Assembly: GCA_006226545.1 (NCBI GenBank)
Contig: SBGR01000052.1
Location: 54,336 to 118,335, forward strand
DNA length: 64,000 nt
Origin: Bacteroidota bacterium
Lineage (GTDB): Bacteria > Bacteroidota > Bacteroidia > UBA8524
Reading direction: 5' to 3'
Part shown: positions 1 to 8,848 of the stretch, piece by piece
Position numbering within the stretch: position 1 is the stretch's first letter
Layout: every line of letters begins with the position of its first letter
The notes under the pieces: model-generated
Told to the model about the DNA's origin: nothing
The model's database searches: none
Seen by the model: the letters and a program-made list of their open reading frames with translations, nothing else
Position numbers and translations under genes: made by a program

Positions 1-1714
1 TCAATTCTTTTTCAGTAGAACGCGACAAGATTTTATTCAAACGGGCATCTTCTGCAGCGGCATCAGACAAACCGGTTGAGTAAGCATACTCAATAGCCCA
101 AAGGTCGTAAGGACCCGGCTTAGTGGTATAGAAATCACCTTGCTTTGAATGGTCCGGGTTGATGTTGATAGCCGGATAGTCCATTACAGAGCCAATCAAA
201 CCCAATGTGCTTGTTTTAGATTTATCGTGAATCTCTTCAGGTAACCATAGGTTAGACGCTTTCATGTTGTGCATCAAGCCCATGGTATGTCCCATTTCAT
301 GAAGGATCAAATAGTAGATAGCTGATTTGATGAATTCATCTTGTTCAGCTGCCGTGGCATTATTGGCAACCAAGTTAGACATACCTAACATGGTATTGTG
401 GTGAAGCAATTCGCCTACATGGCAAGCATGCTGATCCGGTTCTGTGCCTTCCACTTGGTTTTCCCAATCAGGTAATTCCAAACCGGCGCTGGTAAACAAT
501 TTATATTGGTTGATGCGGTTGGTTAAGAAAACAAATTCCAACATGATGTCGGCACCCAAAATCTCACCGGTACGTGGGTTAACAAAGCTCGGTCCGTAGC
601 CACCAAATGGCGGACGAGGAGAGGAAGTCCAACGTAATACGTTATAGCGAATATCACCCGCATCCCAATCGGCTGTATCCGGCTGAATTTTTACTTCAAC
701 GGCATTTTTAAAACCGGCTTTTTCAAAGGCCTGATTCCAAGCTAATCCGGCTTGGCGGATGGTTTCGCGGTATTCTACCGGCGTGGTATTTTCAATCCAC
801 CAGGTAATGGGTTTAACCGGCTCAGAAAGGGCCGCAGTTGGGTCTTTTTTCACCAAGTTCCAACGGTGAATCACGTCGCGGTAAGGAGTTGCAGAGAATG
901 AAGTCATATCATTCACTTGCTCCATGAAATAACCTACACGTGGATCGTCTTTTCTAGGTACAAAGTCATTGTCAGGCACTTCAATAAAGCTGTGCTGCAT
1001 CTGAATGTTTACTGAACGAGGGTCAGCTACTTCATTGCCACCTGAGATGAATGCACTCGGGTTATCAAATACGTATTCAACAACCAAATCCGTATTGGAA
1101 GGGTAGTTTCTGATTTTTTGGTAGCTGCTCTTTTTCGGGTTTAATCGACCAAGGCGGAAGCTAAATGGAGAGCTAAAGCCTGGAATGCTTGGCGGTGTTA
1201 CGCGTGCCAAGTCTTCGCCGATGAAAATATCGTCTGCGCTCAACAAGAAAATAGAATCCTTGGTTTTAGCGATGATGCTTTCGCTCACCAAAACAGAGCT
1301 GGAGATATTCGCATTCGCTGCTTTGCTGATGGCATTGGTGCTGTCGAAGTAGAAATTGATGTTTTCTTTAACAAACTCAATTCTATCGTAGCGTTTGCGT
1401 AATCTGAAAATTTCATTGTCGCGGTAAGAACCACGGTGATGGCCTGCCTGCAACACACCATTCTCAGTATACGCAAAGTAGATAAACTCCTTTCCTAACT
1501 GCTCAGCACTAATCTGCATATAGGCTTTACCGGTAGTGGTATCTTGGTAAATAGGGAACAAACCGGGGTAGCGTTTCATGCCTTTGGTTTTCACGGCAAC
1601 CGTTGGCACTCCGCCCGGTTTTTTGGCCGGAGCCATGCGAACTTGTTTCTTAGGTTTACATGCAGCTGCTAAAATCACAACGGCAGATAAACCCAACAGT
1701 AAACTCTTTTTCAT
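1..1714 (-). CDS. Secreted zinc-dependent metalloprotease (DUF5117/DUF4953-like), 3' end outside window
   Basis: The reading frame starts at an ATG at 1714 and is still open at base 1, so the C-terminus lies outside the window. The N-terminus (MKKSLLLGLSAVVILAAAC) is a lipoprotein signal with its Cys at residue 19. Residues 472-482 read HEMGHTMGLMH, the HExxHxxGxxH zinc site of metzincin-type proteases. The order of segments (N-terminal beta domain, then the protease with its Met-turn-like SVMDYP further on) matches the large Bacteroidota zinc-dependent metalloproteases annotated with DUF5117/DUF5118/DUF4953. It probably sits in the outer membrane or periplasm. The substrate is unknown. The divergent gene at 1872 leaves about 160 bp for promoters of both. 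Confidence 0.85.
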   Translation of the reverse strand, partial: MKKSLLLGLSAVVILAAACKPKKQVRMAPAKKPGGVPTVAVKTKGMKRYPGLFPIYQDTTTGKAYMQISAEQLGKEFIYFAYTENGVLQAGHHRGSYRDNEIFRLRKRYDRIEFVKENINFYFDSTNAISKAANANISSSVLVSESIIAKTKDSIFLLSADDIFIGEDLARVTPPSIPGFSSPFSFRLGRLNPKKSSYQKIRNYPSNTDLVVEYVFDNPSAFISGGNEVADPRSVNIQMQHSFIEVPDNDFVPRKDDPRVGYFMEQVNDMTSFSATPYRDVIHRWNLVKKDPTAALSEPVKPITWWIENTTPVEYRETIRQAGLAWNQAFEKAGFKNAVEVKIQPDTADWDAGDIRYNVLRWTSSPRPPFGGYGPSFVNPRTGEILGADIMLEFVFLTNRINQYKLFTSAGLELPDWENQVEGTEPDQHACHVGELLHHNTMLGMSNLVANNATAAEQDEFIKSAIYYLILHEMGHTMGLMHNMKASNLWLPEEIHDKSKTSTLGLIGSVMDYPAININPDHSKQGDFYTTKPGPYDLWAIEYAYSTGLSDAAAEDARLNKILSRSTEKEL

Positions 1715-1871
1715 AGAATCAATATTGAATACGGCAAAGTAGTCGCTTTTCCTTTAAATGCCGAAGGTTTTTTCCGACTAAAACGGCTAAAATTCAGTTG
1801 AAATAGCGCCAAGTAGCTCGTTCTTGCAACAGGCATCTCTTTTCTTTTTTCTAAATTCGAGCGCAATCAAA

Positions 1872-3911
1872 ATGGATATGAAAAAGCAAGCACTATTTCT
1901 CATACTTGCCCTATTTACCGCAAGCACTATGGCACAAAAAGCAATGCAGCCTGCCGACCTTTTCAAATTTGGACGGATAGGCGGGGAAACGGTTTCTCCG
2001 GATGGAAAGCAAATAATCTATACGGTAACCAATTACGATTTGGAAGCGAACAAAGGTCGCCGACAACTTTACAGCTATGATGTTAGCGCGAAAAGCACCA
2101 AAATTTTAGTGGATGAAACCTATAACCCATCACAGATAGCATTTAGCCCGGATGGTAAAAAGATTGGATTCCTTTCAGCTAAATCAGGTTCCGACCAACT
2201 TTGGGAAATTCCGCGCGAAGGTGGCGAAGCCCTTCAGGTTACCAAAGTAGAAGACGGCATCACCTTATTTCTTTACGATCCTTCCGGCATCAACCTCATA
2301 GTGGGGCGCCGCATTAAGATGGATAAAAAAGCCAATGAGCAATACCCGCAGTTTCCGAAGTCGGATGCACGTGTGATGAACGGCTTAATGTACCGTCATT
2401 GGAATGAATGGAGCGACTACAGCTTCAATCACATCTTCTTAATGCCTTACGTAGCGGCAGGTGAGCCTAAACTCATCGACCTATTGGAAGGCGAAAAATA
2501 CCATACGCCAACCATGCCGTTTGGCGGAGTAGAAGAATTGAGCTTCTCACCGGATGGTTCCAAAGTATACTATACCTGCAAAAAACTTTACGGAACTCCT
2601 TCCGCTAACTCCACCAATACCGATATCTACGAATACACCATCCAAACAGGTAAAACACAAAACCTGAGCATGGAGAATAAAGGCTACGACAAAGCGCCTC
2701 AATCTTCAGCAGATGGTAAATACCTGGCTTGGCTCAGCATGGAACGCGCCGGAAATGAAAGCGATAAAAACCGTATCCTCTTGCGTGATACCAAATCAGG
2801 AAGCATTAAAGACTTAACCAAAGACTTTATCTACTCTGTAGATGGTTTTACCTGGTCTAGCGATAACAGTAAAATCTACTTTACCTGCGCCATTGCGGCG
2901 ACCCATCAGATTTACAGCTTGGAGTTGAAATCGGGAGCCATTACCCAATTAACCAAAGGCGACCACGATTACATGTCGGTGCAGGCTTTCGGTAAAGGAA
3001 AAAACGAAACACTCTTGGCTGCGCGTATGAGCATCTCGTATCCAAAAGGTCTTTACCTGGTTTCGGCAGCAGGAGAGGAACAAACACAAATTGACGACAT
3101 CAATAAAGCGCAATTGGCTGCTATCAAAATGGGTAAGGTGGAGAAACGCATGATCAAAGCAAGCGACTCCGCTGATATCCTCACTTGGGTAATCTACCCT
3201 CCGAACTTCGATAAGAATAAAAAATACCCAACCTTATTGTATTGCCAAGGTGGACCACAAAGTCCGGTGAGCCAGTTCTTCTCTTACCGCTGGAACTTCC
3301 AGCTCATGGCAGCTCAAGGCTATATCGTGGTTGCTCCAAACCGCAGAGGTTTGCCGGGCTTCGGACAAGAATGGACGGATCAGATTTCGCACGATTACGG
3401 CGGACAAGCCATGAAAGACCTCTTGAGCGCTATCGATCACATGGCCAAAGAACCGTTTGTAAACAAAGAAAAACTGGGTGCAGTTGGAGCAAGCTTTGGC
3501 GGATACAGTGTTTACTGGTTAGCAGGTAACCACGAGAATCGCTTTAAAGCCTTTATCTCCCATTGCGGAATGTTCAATATGGAAAGCTGGTACGGAACAA
3601 CGGAAGAGATGTTCTTCGCTAATAACGACAACGGGCCGTACTGGATGGAGAAAAACAAAGAGAACTACAAGAAACACAGTCCGCATCAGTATGTCGACAA
3701 TTGGAATACCCCAATATTGGTGATTCACAATGAACTGGATTACCGTGTTCCGCTTTCAGAAGGCATGCAAGCCTTTACAGCAGCGCAACAGAAGATGATT
3801 CCAAGCAAATTCCTCTATTTCCCGGATGAAGGGCATTGGGTGAATAAACCTCAGAATGCCTTGCTCTGGCAAACGGTATTTTTTGAGTGGCTGGATCAGT
3901 GGCTCAAGTAG
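1872..3911 (+). CDS. S9 family peptidase (prolyl oligopeptidase / acylaminoacyl-peptidase type)
   Basis: Serine exopeptidase or oligopeptidase with an N-terminal beta-propeller and a C-terminal alpha/beta hydrolase. Counting from the ATG at 1872, the nucleophile is Ser541 in GASFGGY, with Asp623 in NELDYRVP and His655 in DEGHW, a complete triad. Several SPDG-type propeller repeats lie in the first 400 residues. A signal peptide (KKQALFLILALFTASTMAQ) makes it periplasmic or secreted. The frame stays open upstream to an ATG at 1824, but that start precedes a likely -7 box (TAAATTCG, 1852-1859) and would bury the signal peptide. ATG 1878 is an equally possible start. A strong terminator follows directly, so it appears monocistronic. 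Confidence 0.92.
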   Translation: MDMKKQALFLILALFTASTMAQKAMQPADLFKFGRIGGETVSPDGKQIIYTVTNYDLEANKGRRQLYSYDVSAKSTKILVDETYNPSQIAFSPDGKKIGFLSAKSGSDQLWEIPREGGEALQVTKVEDGITLFLYDPSGINLIVGRRIKMDKKANEQYPQFPKSDARVMNGLMYRHWNEWSDYSFNHIFLMPYVAAGEPKLIDLLEGEKYHTPTMPFGGVEELSFSPDGSKVYYTCKKLYGTPSANSTNTDIYEYTIQTGKTQNLSMENKGYDKAPQSSADGKYLAWLSMERAGNESDKNRILLRDTKSGSIKDLTKDFIYSVDGFTWSSDNSKIYFTCAIAATHQIYSLELKSGAITQLTKGDHDYMSVQAFGKGKNETLLAARMSISYPKGLYLVSAAGEEQTQIDDINKAQLAAIKMGKVEKRMIKASDSADILTWVIYPPNFDKNKKYPTLLYCQGGPQSPVSQFFSYRWNFQLMAAQGYIVVAPNRRGLPGFGQEWTDQISHDYGGQAMKDLLSAIDHMAKEPFVNKEKLGAVGASFGGYSVYWLAGNHENRFKAFISHCGMFNMESWYGTTEEMFFANNDNGPYWMEKNKENYKKHSPHQYVDNWNTPILVIHNELDYRVPLSEGMQAFTAAQQKMIPSKFLYFPDEGHWVNKPQNALLWQTVFFEWLDQWLK

Positions 3912-3924
3912 TAAAAAATGATAC

Positions 3925-3947
3925 AAGGGACTTCGGTCCCTTTTTTT
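3925..3947 (+). terminator. Intrinsic terminator of the S9 peptidase gene
   Basis: A 7-bp perfect stem (AAGGGAC/GTCCCTT) is closed by a stable TTCG tetraloop and followed by an uninterrupted T run. Confidence 0.93.
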
Positions 3948-4030
3948 GTGCTTAAACTAAATTTCAATTAATCGCGTTAGCTAAGCAACGGTGAGTAGCT
4001 AAATATACTCTATACTGTGAACCCCAACCC

Positions 4031-4501
4031 ATGCGCCGAAGCTTATTATTTATTCTGTTAGCCTTAACATTCCACGCCTGTTCTAAAGAAGAAGCGGGAC
4101 TTCCTTCTGGCGATTATTTCATTTTTGGCTATTTCTACGATTGTCCGGCAGAGACCTGCGTAGAGTATTTCAAAATGGAAGGTGATAAGCTGTTTGAAGA
4201 CAGCAAAGACGAATACCCTTTATTTGGGTTAGAGCCGGAATTGGAGTTTAAGGAATCTACCAAAACCAAATGGGAAATGGTAAACGACCTTCCTGATCTA
4301 ATACCGAGTCAACTTTGGGAATCAAAAGAAAAGGTATTTGGTAAACCGGATTTCTATAACCAAGGCGGTTTGTATGTTCGGGTGAAGCAAGGCAATAAAG
4401 AAGCCTATTGGTTTCTAGACAAGGATCCATCGCATGTGGAGGAGACGTTCCGGGGTTTTGTTCAAGTTTTAAACTCGCGCTTAGCGATGATTAGCGACTA
4501 A
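4031..4501 (+). CDS. Hypothetical lipoprotein
   Basis: A 156-residue protein with a lipoprotein signal peptide (MRRSLLFILLALTFHAC, Cys17). The mature part is short, acidic and Trp/Phe-rich with a Cys pair near residues 37-42 (DCPAETC). No family is recognised. It lies 30 bp upstream of another lipoprotein of the same size that also has a Cys-x3-Cys near its N-terminus (GMCRGYC), so the two may be distant paralogues in one operon. That relation is inferred from size and cysteine layout only. Confidence 0.7.
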   Translation: MRRSLLFILLALTFHACSKEEAGLPSGDYFIFGYFYDCPAETCVEYFKMEGDKLFEDSKDEYPLFGLEPELEFKESTKTKWEMVNDLPDLIPSQLWESKEKVFGKPDFYNQGGLYVRVKQGNKEAYWFLDKDPSHVEETFRGFVQVLNSRLAMISD

Positions 4502-4531
4502 AGAATAATCTTTGTCGCTAGCCCAATACAC

Positions 4532-5005
4532 ATGACTCGATTACTTCTACTTCCCATCGCTATTTTCTTATTCGCTCAATGTAGTTCAACCAAAGAATCC
4601 AATAAGGAAGCGAGTGCTGTATCTAACATCACCTCAATCCAATGGGGAAAGAGCTTTGGCATGTGCCGAGGTTATTGCTTGGAAGAATTCACCTTCACTG
4701 CCGATTCTGTTTTCAAACACCAACAAAGCTGGCAACCCGATTTGTATCCGGATAAAGACAGCAGCTGGATGGATTCGGCGCCTTTTAATTTATTTGCTGT
4801 TGATGTGCAGTATGATTCATTGCTTGCCTTAGGCGACCGATTAGGTTGTCCGGATTGTGCCGATGGCGGCTCTGAGTGGTTAGCCTTCCGTATGGTGGAT
4901 GGCCGTTACCATAAAGTTGTATTTGAGTTTGGTACAATTCCCCAATCTCAAGGTCTGCTTTTAGCGCAAATTCGCGCTTGGTATGAAAAGCAGTCTAGAA
5001 AATAA
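4532..5005 (+). CDS. Hypothetical lipoprotein
   Basis: A 157-residue lipoprotein with signal MTRLLLLPIAIFLFAQC (Cys17). The mature part has two cysteine pairs, CRGYC near residue 45 and CPDC near residue 109, which could form disulfides or bind metal. The segment FGMCRGYCLEEFTFTADSV recalls small Bacteroidota lipoproteins with a Cys-x3-Cys strand. No function can be assigned. The 3' end overlaps the start of the RidA-like gene by 23 bp in another frame, which suggests translational coupling. Confidence 0.7.
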   Translation: MTRLLLLPIAIFLFAQCSSTKESNKEASAVSNITSIQWGKSFGMCRGYCLEEFTFTADSVFKHQQSWQPDLYPDKDSSWMDSAPFNLFAVDVQYDSLLALGDRLGCPDCADGGSEWLAFRMVDGRYHKVVFEFGTIPQSQGLLLAQIRAWYEKQSRK

Positions 5006-5450
5006 ACTCCGTGAATTAGGTTTAAACCTTCCTCAGATTAGCACACCGGGTGGTTCCTATACATCTGTTAATGTGCGAGGAACCATCGCCTACGTCGCTA
5101 TCCAATTTCCCATCTGGAATGAAGAATACCGTTTCCAAGGCATCATTGGCGATACCATCACCACAGAACAAGCCACCGAAGCGATGCAATTGTGCGCTTT
5201 AAATGTAGTGGCACAGGTGGAAGCGAAAATTGGATTTGAAAACATAGAAGGGCTAAATCACCTCGACGCCTATTACCGAGGAACCGATCAATGGGATGAA
5301 GCACCAAAAATGGTGAATGGAGCCTCCGATTTGTTTGTCAAGGTATTAGCAGACAAAGGCCTACACAGCCGCGCAATCTTCGGCGTTAAAGATTTACCAA
5401 GGGAGTTTTGCGTGGGTTTAACTACCAGCTGGACATTATTGTCCAAGTAA
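4983..5450 (+). CDS. RidA family protein (YjgF/YER057c/UK114-like)
   Basis: A 155-residue protein of the longer RidA subfamily (PF14588-like). Family signs are the opening LRELGLNLP, the central GDTITTEQATEAMQLCALNVVAQ, the NGASDLFVKVLADKG strand and SRAIFGVKDLP, whose Arg matches the RidA carboxylate-binding Arg. True RidA enzymes hydrolyse reactive enamine/imine intermediates from PLP enzymes. Subfamily members outside RidA proper often have other or unknown roles, so activity is not claimed. The gene overlaps the upstream lipoprotein gene by 23 bp, and its last 15 bp overlap the convergent kdsA. Confidence 0.85.
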   Translation: MKSSLENKLRELGLNLPQISTPGGSYTSVNVRGTIAYVAIQFPIWNEEYRFQGIIGDTITTEQATEAMQLCALNVVAQVEAKIGFENIEGLNHLDAYYRGTDQWDEAPKMVNGASDLFVKVLADKGLHSRAIFGVKDLPREFCVGLTTSWTLLSK

Positions 5451-6218
5451 TTCACCCATCAGCGCATCGAGGTCTTTTAGGTAAAGCATGTTCGGTCCAT
5501 CGCTCAAACCTTTGTCCGGATCAGGATGCACTTCCATGAAATAGCCTTGAGCACCGAAAGCTTTGGCCGCTTTGGCCATATACGGCACAAACTTGCGGTC
5601 GCCACCTGATTTACCGCCGGCACCACCCGGACGTTGTACCGAATGCGTACAATCCATGCAAACCGGGAATCCGAATTCAGCCATGTCGTGCAGGTTTCTA
5701 AAATCTACTGCCAGGTTATTGTAACCGTACATGTTACCTCGTTCAGTTAAGATGATTTGCTCGTTGCCACTGTCTTTCACCTTTTGGGCAGGGTAGAACA
5801 TATCGGCACCCGAAAGGAATTGCGCCTTTTTGATGTTCACAATTTTACCGGTTTGGGCTGCAGCTACCAGTAGGTCTGTTTGACGGCATAAGAAAGCCGG
5901 AATCTGCAATACGTCTACCACCTCTGCGGCAATGGCGGCTTGGTAACTTTCGTGAATATCCGTAACCAAAGGAAGGTCAAATCGCTCTTTCACCAATTGC
6001 AACATCGCTAAACCCTTTTCCAATCCCGGACCGCGGTAAGCCGAAAGGGAGGTACGGTTGGCTTTATCGAAAGAAGCCTTGAACACAATAGGAACCTGGT
6101 ATTTTTCCCGGAGTCGGCTAAGCTCTTCAGCTACCGTATACAGGAGTTCTTGATTTTCTATAACACAAGGACCTAAAAAGAAAAAAGGTTCGTTTTGAAA
6201 GCGTTGGTAAAGCGACAT
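5436..6218 (-). CDS. kdsA: 3-deoxy-8-phosphooctulonate synthase (Kdo-8-P synthase)
   Basis: Condenses phosphoenolpyruvate with D-arabinose-5-phosphate to give Kdo-8-phosphate, the first committed step to the Kdo sugar of lipopolysaccharide. The protein has 260 residues, close to the usual KdsA length. Typical segments are FFLGPCVIEN at the start, FKASFDKANRTS (PEP/A5P binding), VTDIHE, QIPAFLCRQTDLL and the C-terminal HPDPDKGLSDGPNML loop. Kdo genes kdsC (8849) and kdsD (30774) are also in the window but not adjacent. It converges on the RidA-like gene with a 15-bp overlap and is divergent from tauE. Confidence 0.97.
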   Translation of the reverse strand: MSLYQRFQNEPFFFLGPCVIENQELLYTVAEELSRLREKYQVPIVFKASFDKANRTSLSAYRGPGLEKGLAMLQLVKERFDLPLVTDIHESYQAAIAAEVVDVLQIPAFLCRQTDLLVAAAQTGKIVNIKKAQFLSGADMFYPAQKVKDSGNEQIILTERGNMYGYNNLAVDFRNLHDMAEFGFPVCMDCTHSVQRPGGAGGKSGGDRKFVPYMAKAAKAFGAQGYFMEVHPDPDKGLSDGPNMLYLKDLDALMGELLGQ

Positions 6219-6249
6219 GCTGCAAAATTACTAAAGGATTAACGCAATG

Positions 6250-6293
6250 GTGATATCCGTCACAATTTCTTTCTTTGTTAATCCGGACCTTTG
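6250..6293 (+). promoter_or_regulatory. Crp/Fnr-type operator plus -7 box ahead of tauE
   Basis: GTGATATCCGTCAC at 6250-6263 is a GTGA-N6-TCAC palindrome. Exactly 22 nt later comes GACCTTTG (6286-6293), one mismatch from the Bacteroidota -7 box TAnnTTTG. With the start point about 5 nt beyond the box, the palindrome centre falls near -41.5, the class II activator position. The same geometry recurs at 7098, 25789 and 28100. The start codon at 6301 would then have almost no leader. Confidence 0.7.
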
Positions 6294-6300
6294 AACTCGA

Positions 6301-7092
6301 ATGGAACTTATTGGCTATTTCGCATCTCTGTTAATCGGTATTTCGCTCGGACTGCTTGGTGGCGGTGGATCAATTCTCACTGTACCCGTAATGGTTTACT
6401 TATTTGGTGTGGATCCTGTTTTAGCGGCAGCCTATTCTTTGTTTGTTGTTGGAATAAGCAGTTTGTTTGGTGCAGTTGGAAAAATCAAACGCCATGAAGT
6501 GAACCTGAGGATGGCCGTGCTTTTTGGCGCTCCTTCCATGTTAATGGTCTTCTTGACTCGTAAATTCATCATTCCACAAATTCCAGATATCCTTTTTACC
6601 GGCAGCATGTTGGAAATCGCTAAATCTGATTTCTTGATGTTGTTGTTTGCCTTGCTCATGTTGTTTGCGGGTAAGTCGATGATGAAGCCTAGAAAAGAAG
6701 CAGACTTAAGCGAAGATGCCCATAGCCTGCCGTTCTGGTTAATCCCGGTAATGGGCTTGGTAGAAGGAAGTGTTACAGGCTTGGTAGGTGCAGGTGGAGG
6801 GTTTATCATCATCCCTGCCTTGGTGCTCTTTTGCCATGTGCCCATGAAGATGGCAGTTGGTTCTTCTTTGTTGATTATTTCCGTGAAATCGCTAGTGGGC
6901 TTTACAGGCGATGTAAGCAATTATACCATCGATTGGAACTTGCTTTTAATAGTAAGCGCCCTAGCCGTTTTGGGTATCTTTATTGGTAATAAACTATCGC
7001 AGAAGATTGAAGCAGCAAAGCTGAAAAAGGGTTTTGCCTGGTTTGTTTTAGCGATGGCTGCCTGGATTTTGATCAAGCTGTTTTTGATCTGA
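6301..7092 (+). CDS. TauE/SafE family sulfite exporter-like permease
   Basis: A 263-residue polytopic inner-membrane protein with about eight hydrophobic segments in two halves. Each half begins with the family signature: ISLGLLGGGGSILTVPV near residue 13 and GSVTGLVGAGGGFIIIPALV near residue 155. TauE/SafE proteins move sulfur oxyanions or organosulfur compounds across the inner membrane. The neighbouring persulfide-dioxygenase-like gene, 87 bp downstream with its own promoter, suggests export of sulfite or thiosulfate formed during sulfide/persulfide oxidation. The Crp/Fnr-type site upstream suggests co-regulation with that gene. The exact substrate is inferred from context only. Confidence 0.9.
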   Translation: MELIGYFASLLIGISLGLLGGGGSILTVPVMVYLFGVDPVLAAAYSLFVVGISSLFGAVGKIKRHEVNLRMAVLFGAPSMLMVFLTRKFIIPQIPDILFTGSMLEIAKSDFLMLLFALLMLFAGKSMMKPRKEADLSEDAHSLPFWLIPVMGLVEGSVTGLVGAGGGFIIIPALVLFCHVPMKMAVGSSLLIISVKSLVGFTGDVSNYTIDWNLLLIVSALAVLGIFIGNKLSQKIEAAKLKKGFAWFVLAMAAWILIKLFLI

Positions 7093-7097
7093 CTAAA

Positions 7098-7141
7098 GTG
7101 ACATACATCACCTTTTCTCCTAGTGCAGCATAGTACTTTTG
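7098..7141 (+). promoter_or_regulatory. Crp/Fnr-type operator plus -7 box ahead of the MBL/rhodanese gene
   Basis: GTGACATACATCAC (7098-7111) is followed after 22 nt by TACTTTTG (7134-7141), a perfect match to TAnnTTTG. Spacing is identical to the tauE promoter. The palindrome begins 6 bp after the tauE stop codon. Confidence 0.75.
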
Positions 7142-7179
7142 AATTAGAAATTAGATAACAAAATATAAGATCATCTATC

Positions 7180-8601
7180 ATGAAAATAGAACAGATTTAT
7201 ACCGGATGCCTTGCTCAAGGCGCTTACTACATCCAATCAGGCAATGAAGTTGCCATCATCGATCCACTTCGTGAAGTACAGCCCTACATTGAAAAGGCTG
7301 AGGAGAATGGAGCGAAAATCAAATACGTATTTGAAACACACTTTCACGCCGATTTCGTTTCAGGTCACATCGACTTAGCGAAGAAAACCGGTGCACAGAT
7401 AGTGTACGGTCCTACCACCATGCCGATGGGCTTTGAAGCCTTGGTTGCAACAGACGGACAAGAATTTAAAGTTGGCGATATTACCATTCGTGCTATTCAT
7501 ACACCGGGTCATACCATGGAAAGTACTTGTTACTTGTTAATGGATGAATCCGGAAAAGAACAAGCCATCTTCACAGGCGATACCTTGTTTATAGGTGATG
7601 TAGGTCGCCCGGATTTGGCGCAAAAAGTAATCGAAGACTTAACGCAAGACAAACTGGCTTCACACCTGTTTGATTCGTTGAGAGATAAAATCATGACCTT
7701 GCCAGATGATATCATTGTATATCCGGCTCACGGTGCAGGTTCTGCTTGTGGTAAAAACATGAGTAAAGAAACTTCTGATACCTTAGGTCACCAAAAAGAA
7801 ACCAACTATGCTTTGAGAGCCGATATGACTCGCGAAGAATTCATGAAAGAACTTTTAACCGGATTAACACCGCCACCGGCGTATTTCCCTAAAAACGTTC
7901 TGATGAATATTCAAGGTTACGATAGCATTGATGCCGTTTTAAACAAAGGAACACAGGCTTTGAGTCCGGAAGCCTTTGAAGCAGCAGCCAATGAAACCGG
8001 AGCAGCCGTATTGGATACCCGTTCGCCTCAAACTTTTGCGGCAGGCTTTATCCCGAATTCCATCAATATCGGTATCGACGGAAGCTTCGCACCTTGGGTT
8101 GGAACATTGATTCCGGATATCCGCCAGGAAATTTTGCTGATTACCGATGAGGGAAGAGCGGAAGAAGTAGTAACACGTTTAGCACGTGTTGGTTATGACA
8201 ATGCAATCGGTTACCTTAGTGGTGGCGTAGAAGCTTGGAAAGCGTCAGGAAAAGAATTGGATCACGTCGAATCTATCGATGTAATCGAATTCAAGAATCG
8301 CTTCGAAGCGGAAGAAGGCAAAATTTTGGATGTGCGTCGTAAGAGCGAGTATGATTCAGAGCATATTATCGAAGCTGAGAATATTCCCTTAGATTATATC
8401 AACCAAAATATGGCGGAAGTTGACAAAGACCAAAAGTACTTTGTACATTGCGCCGGAGGATACCGCAGTATGGTGTTCATTTCCATCTTGAAAGCGAGAG
8501 GTTTTGATAACCTGATCGACGTTCAAGGAGGGTTTGGAGCCATCAAGAAAAGCGGTCTATTTAACGTGACAGACTACGTTTGCCCAACAACACTTTTGTA
8601 A
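7180..8601 (+). CDS. Persulfide dioxygenase-like MBL-fold hydrolase fused to two rhodanese domains
   Basis: A 473-residue cytoplasmic fusion. The N-terminal metallo-beta-lactamase domain (about 1-235) carries THFHADFVSGH (residues 53-63), HTPGHT and FTGDTLFIGDVGRPDL, as in ETHE1/CstB-type persulfide dioxygenases that oxidise glutathione persulfide to sulfite. Position 59 is Phe where many MBL enzymes have the second His of HxHxDH; this is usual in this subgroup. Two rhodanese domains follow (about 255-355 and 370-470). The second keeps its sulfur-accepting Cys424 in VHCAGGYRS. The first has lost it (ITDEGRAEE at that loop) and is probably structural. Context with a TauE permease and Crp-type promoters supports sulfide/persulfide detoxification. 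Confidence 0.9.
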   Translation: MKIEQIYTGCLAQGAYYIQSGNEVAIIDPLREVQPYIEKAEENGAKIKYVFETHFHADFVSGHIDLAKKTGAQIVYGPTTMPMGFEALVATDGQEFKVGDITIRAIHTPGHTMESTCYLLMDESGKEQAIFTGDTLFIGDVGRPDLAQKVIEDLTQDKLASHLFDSLRDKIMTLPDDIIVYPAHGAGSACGKNMSKETSDTLGHQKETNYALRADMTREEFMKELLTGLTPPPAYFPKNVLMNIQGYDSIDAVLNKGTQALSPEAFEAAANETGAAVLDTRSPQTFAAGFIPNSINIGIDGSFAPWVGTLIPDIRQEILLITDEGRAEEVVTRLARVGYDNAIGYLSGGVEAWKASGKELDHVESIDVIEFKNRFEAEEGKILDVRRKSEYDSEHIIEAENIPLDYINQNMAEVDKDQKYFVHCAGGYRSMVFISILKARGFDNLIDVQGGFGAIKKSGLFNVTDYVCPTTLL

Positions 8602-8625
8602 GTTCTTTATTAGGTTCATAGGTTC

Positions 8626-8657
8626 AAGGAGGCCGGTTCGCCGGCCTCCTTCTTTTT
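8626..8657 (+). terminator. Strong intrinsic terminator after the MBL/rhodanese gene
   Basis: A perfect 11-bp stem (AAGGAGGCCGG with its complement) has a TTCG loop and a CTTTTT tail. It ends only about 9 bp before the next small gene, so that gene depends on read-through or a promoter not visible here. Confidence 0.93.
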
Positions 8658-8665
8658 AACACAAC

Positions 8666-8845
8666 ATGATTTATTTCGCACTCGGAGGTTTAGGCATCGG
8701 CGGATTAGCCGGATTCTTGTATTGGAAGAAAGTTGGTTGCGTAGACGGTACCTGTCCTACCTTCACCACCAAATACAGCAGCATTATTTATGGTGCGGCC
8801 TTGGGGCTGTTCTTAGCCCAACAGGTATTTGATTGGATTAACTAG
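8666..8845 (+). CDS. Small membrane protein with G-C-x3-G-x-C motif (DUF6132-like)
   Basis: A 59-residue open frame (ATG 8666, TAG 8843). It has two hydrophobic helices separated by a loop with two cysteines (VGCVDGTCPTF). The first helix is glycine-rich (GGLGIGGLAGF). Short membrane proteins of this look are common beside rhodanese and sulfur-transfer genes in Bacteroidota. I associate it with DUF6132-type proteins from memory, without a search. Its place after the TauE and persulfide-dioxygenase-like genes fits a sulfur role, and the cysteines could carry sulfur or form a disulfide. The stop is 3 bp from the end of the convergent kdsC. Confidence 0.72.
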   Translation: MIYFALGGLGIGGLAGFLYWKKVGCVDGTCPTFTTKYSSIIYGAALGLFLAQQVFDWIN

Positions 8846-8848
8846 GCT

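Noticed and set aside
6432..6920. Open frame antisense to tauE (162 codons)
   Set aside because: Mirror of the TauE membrane segments; no initiation signals and no recognisable domain.
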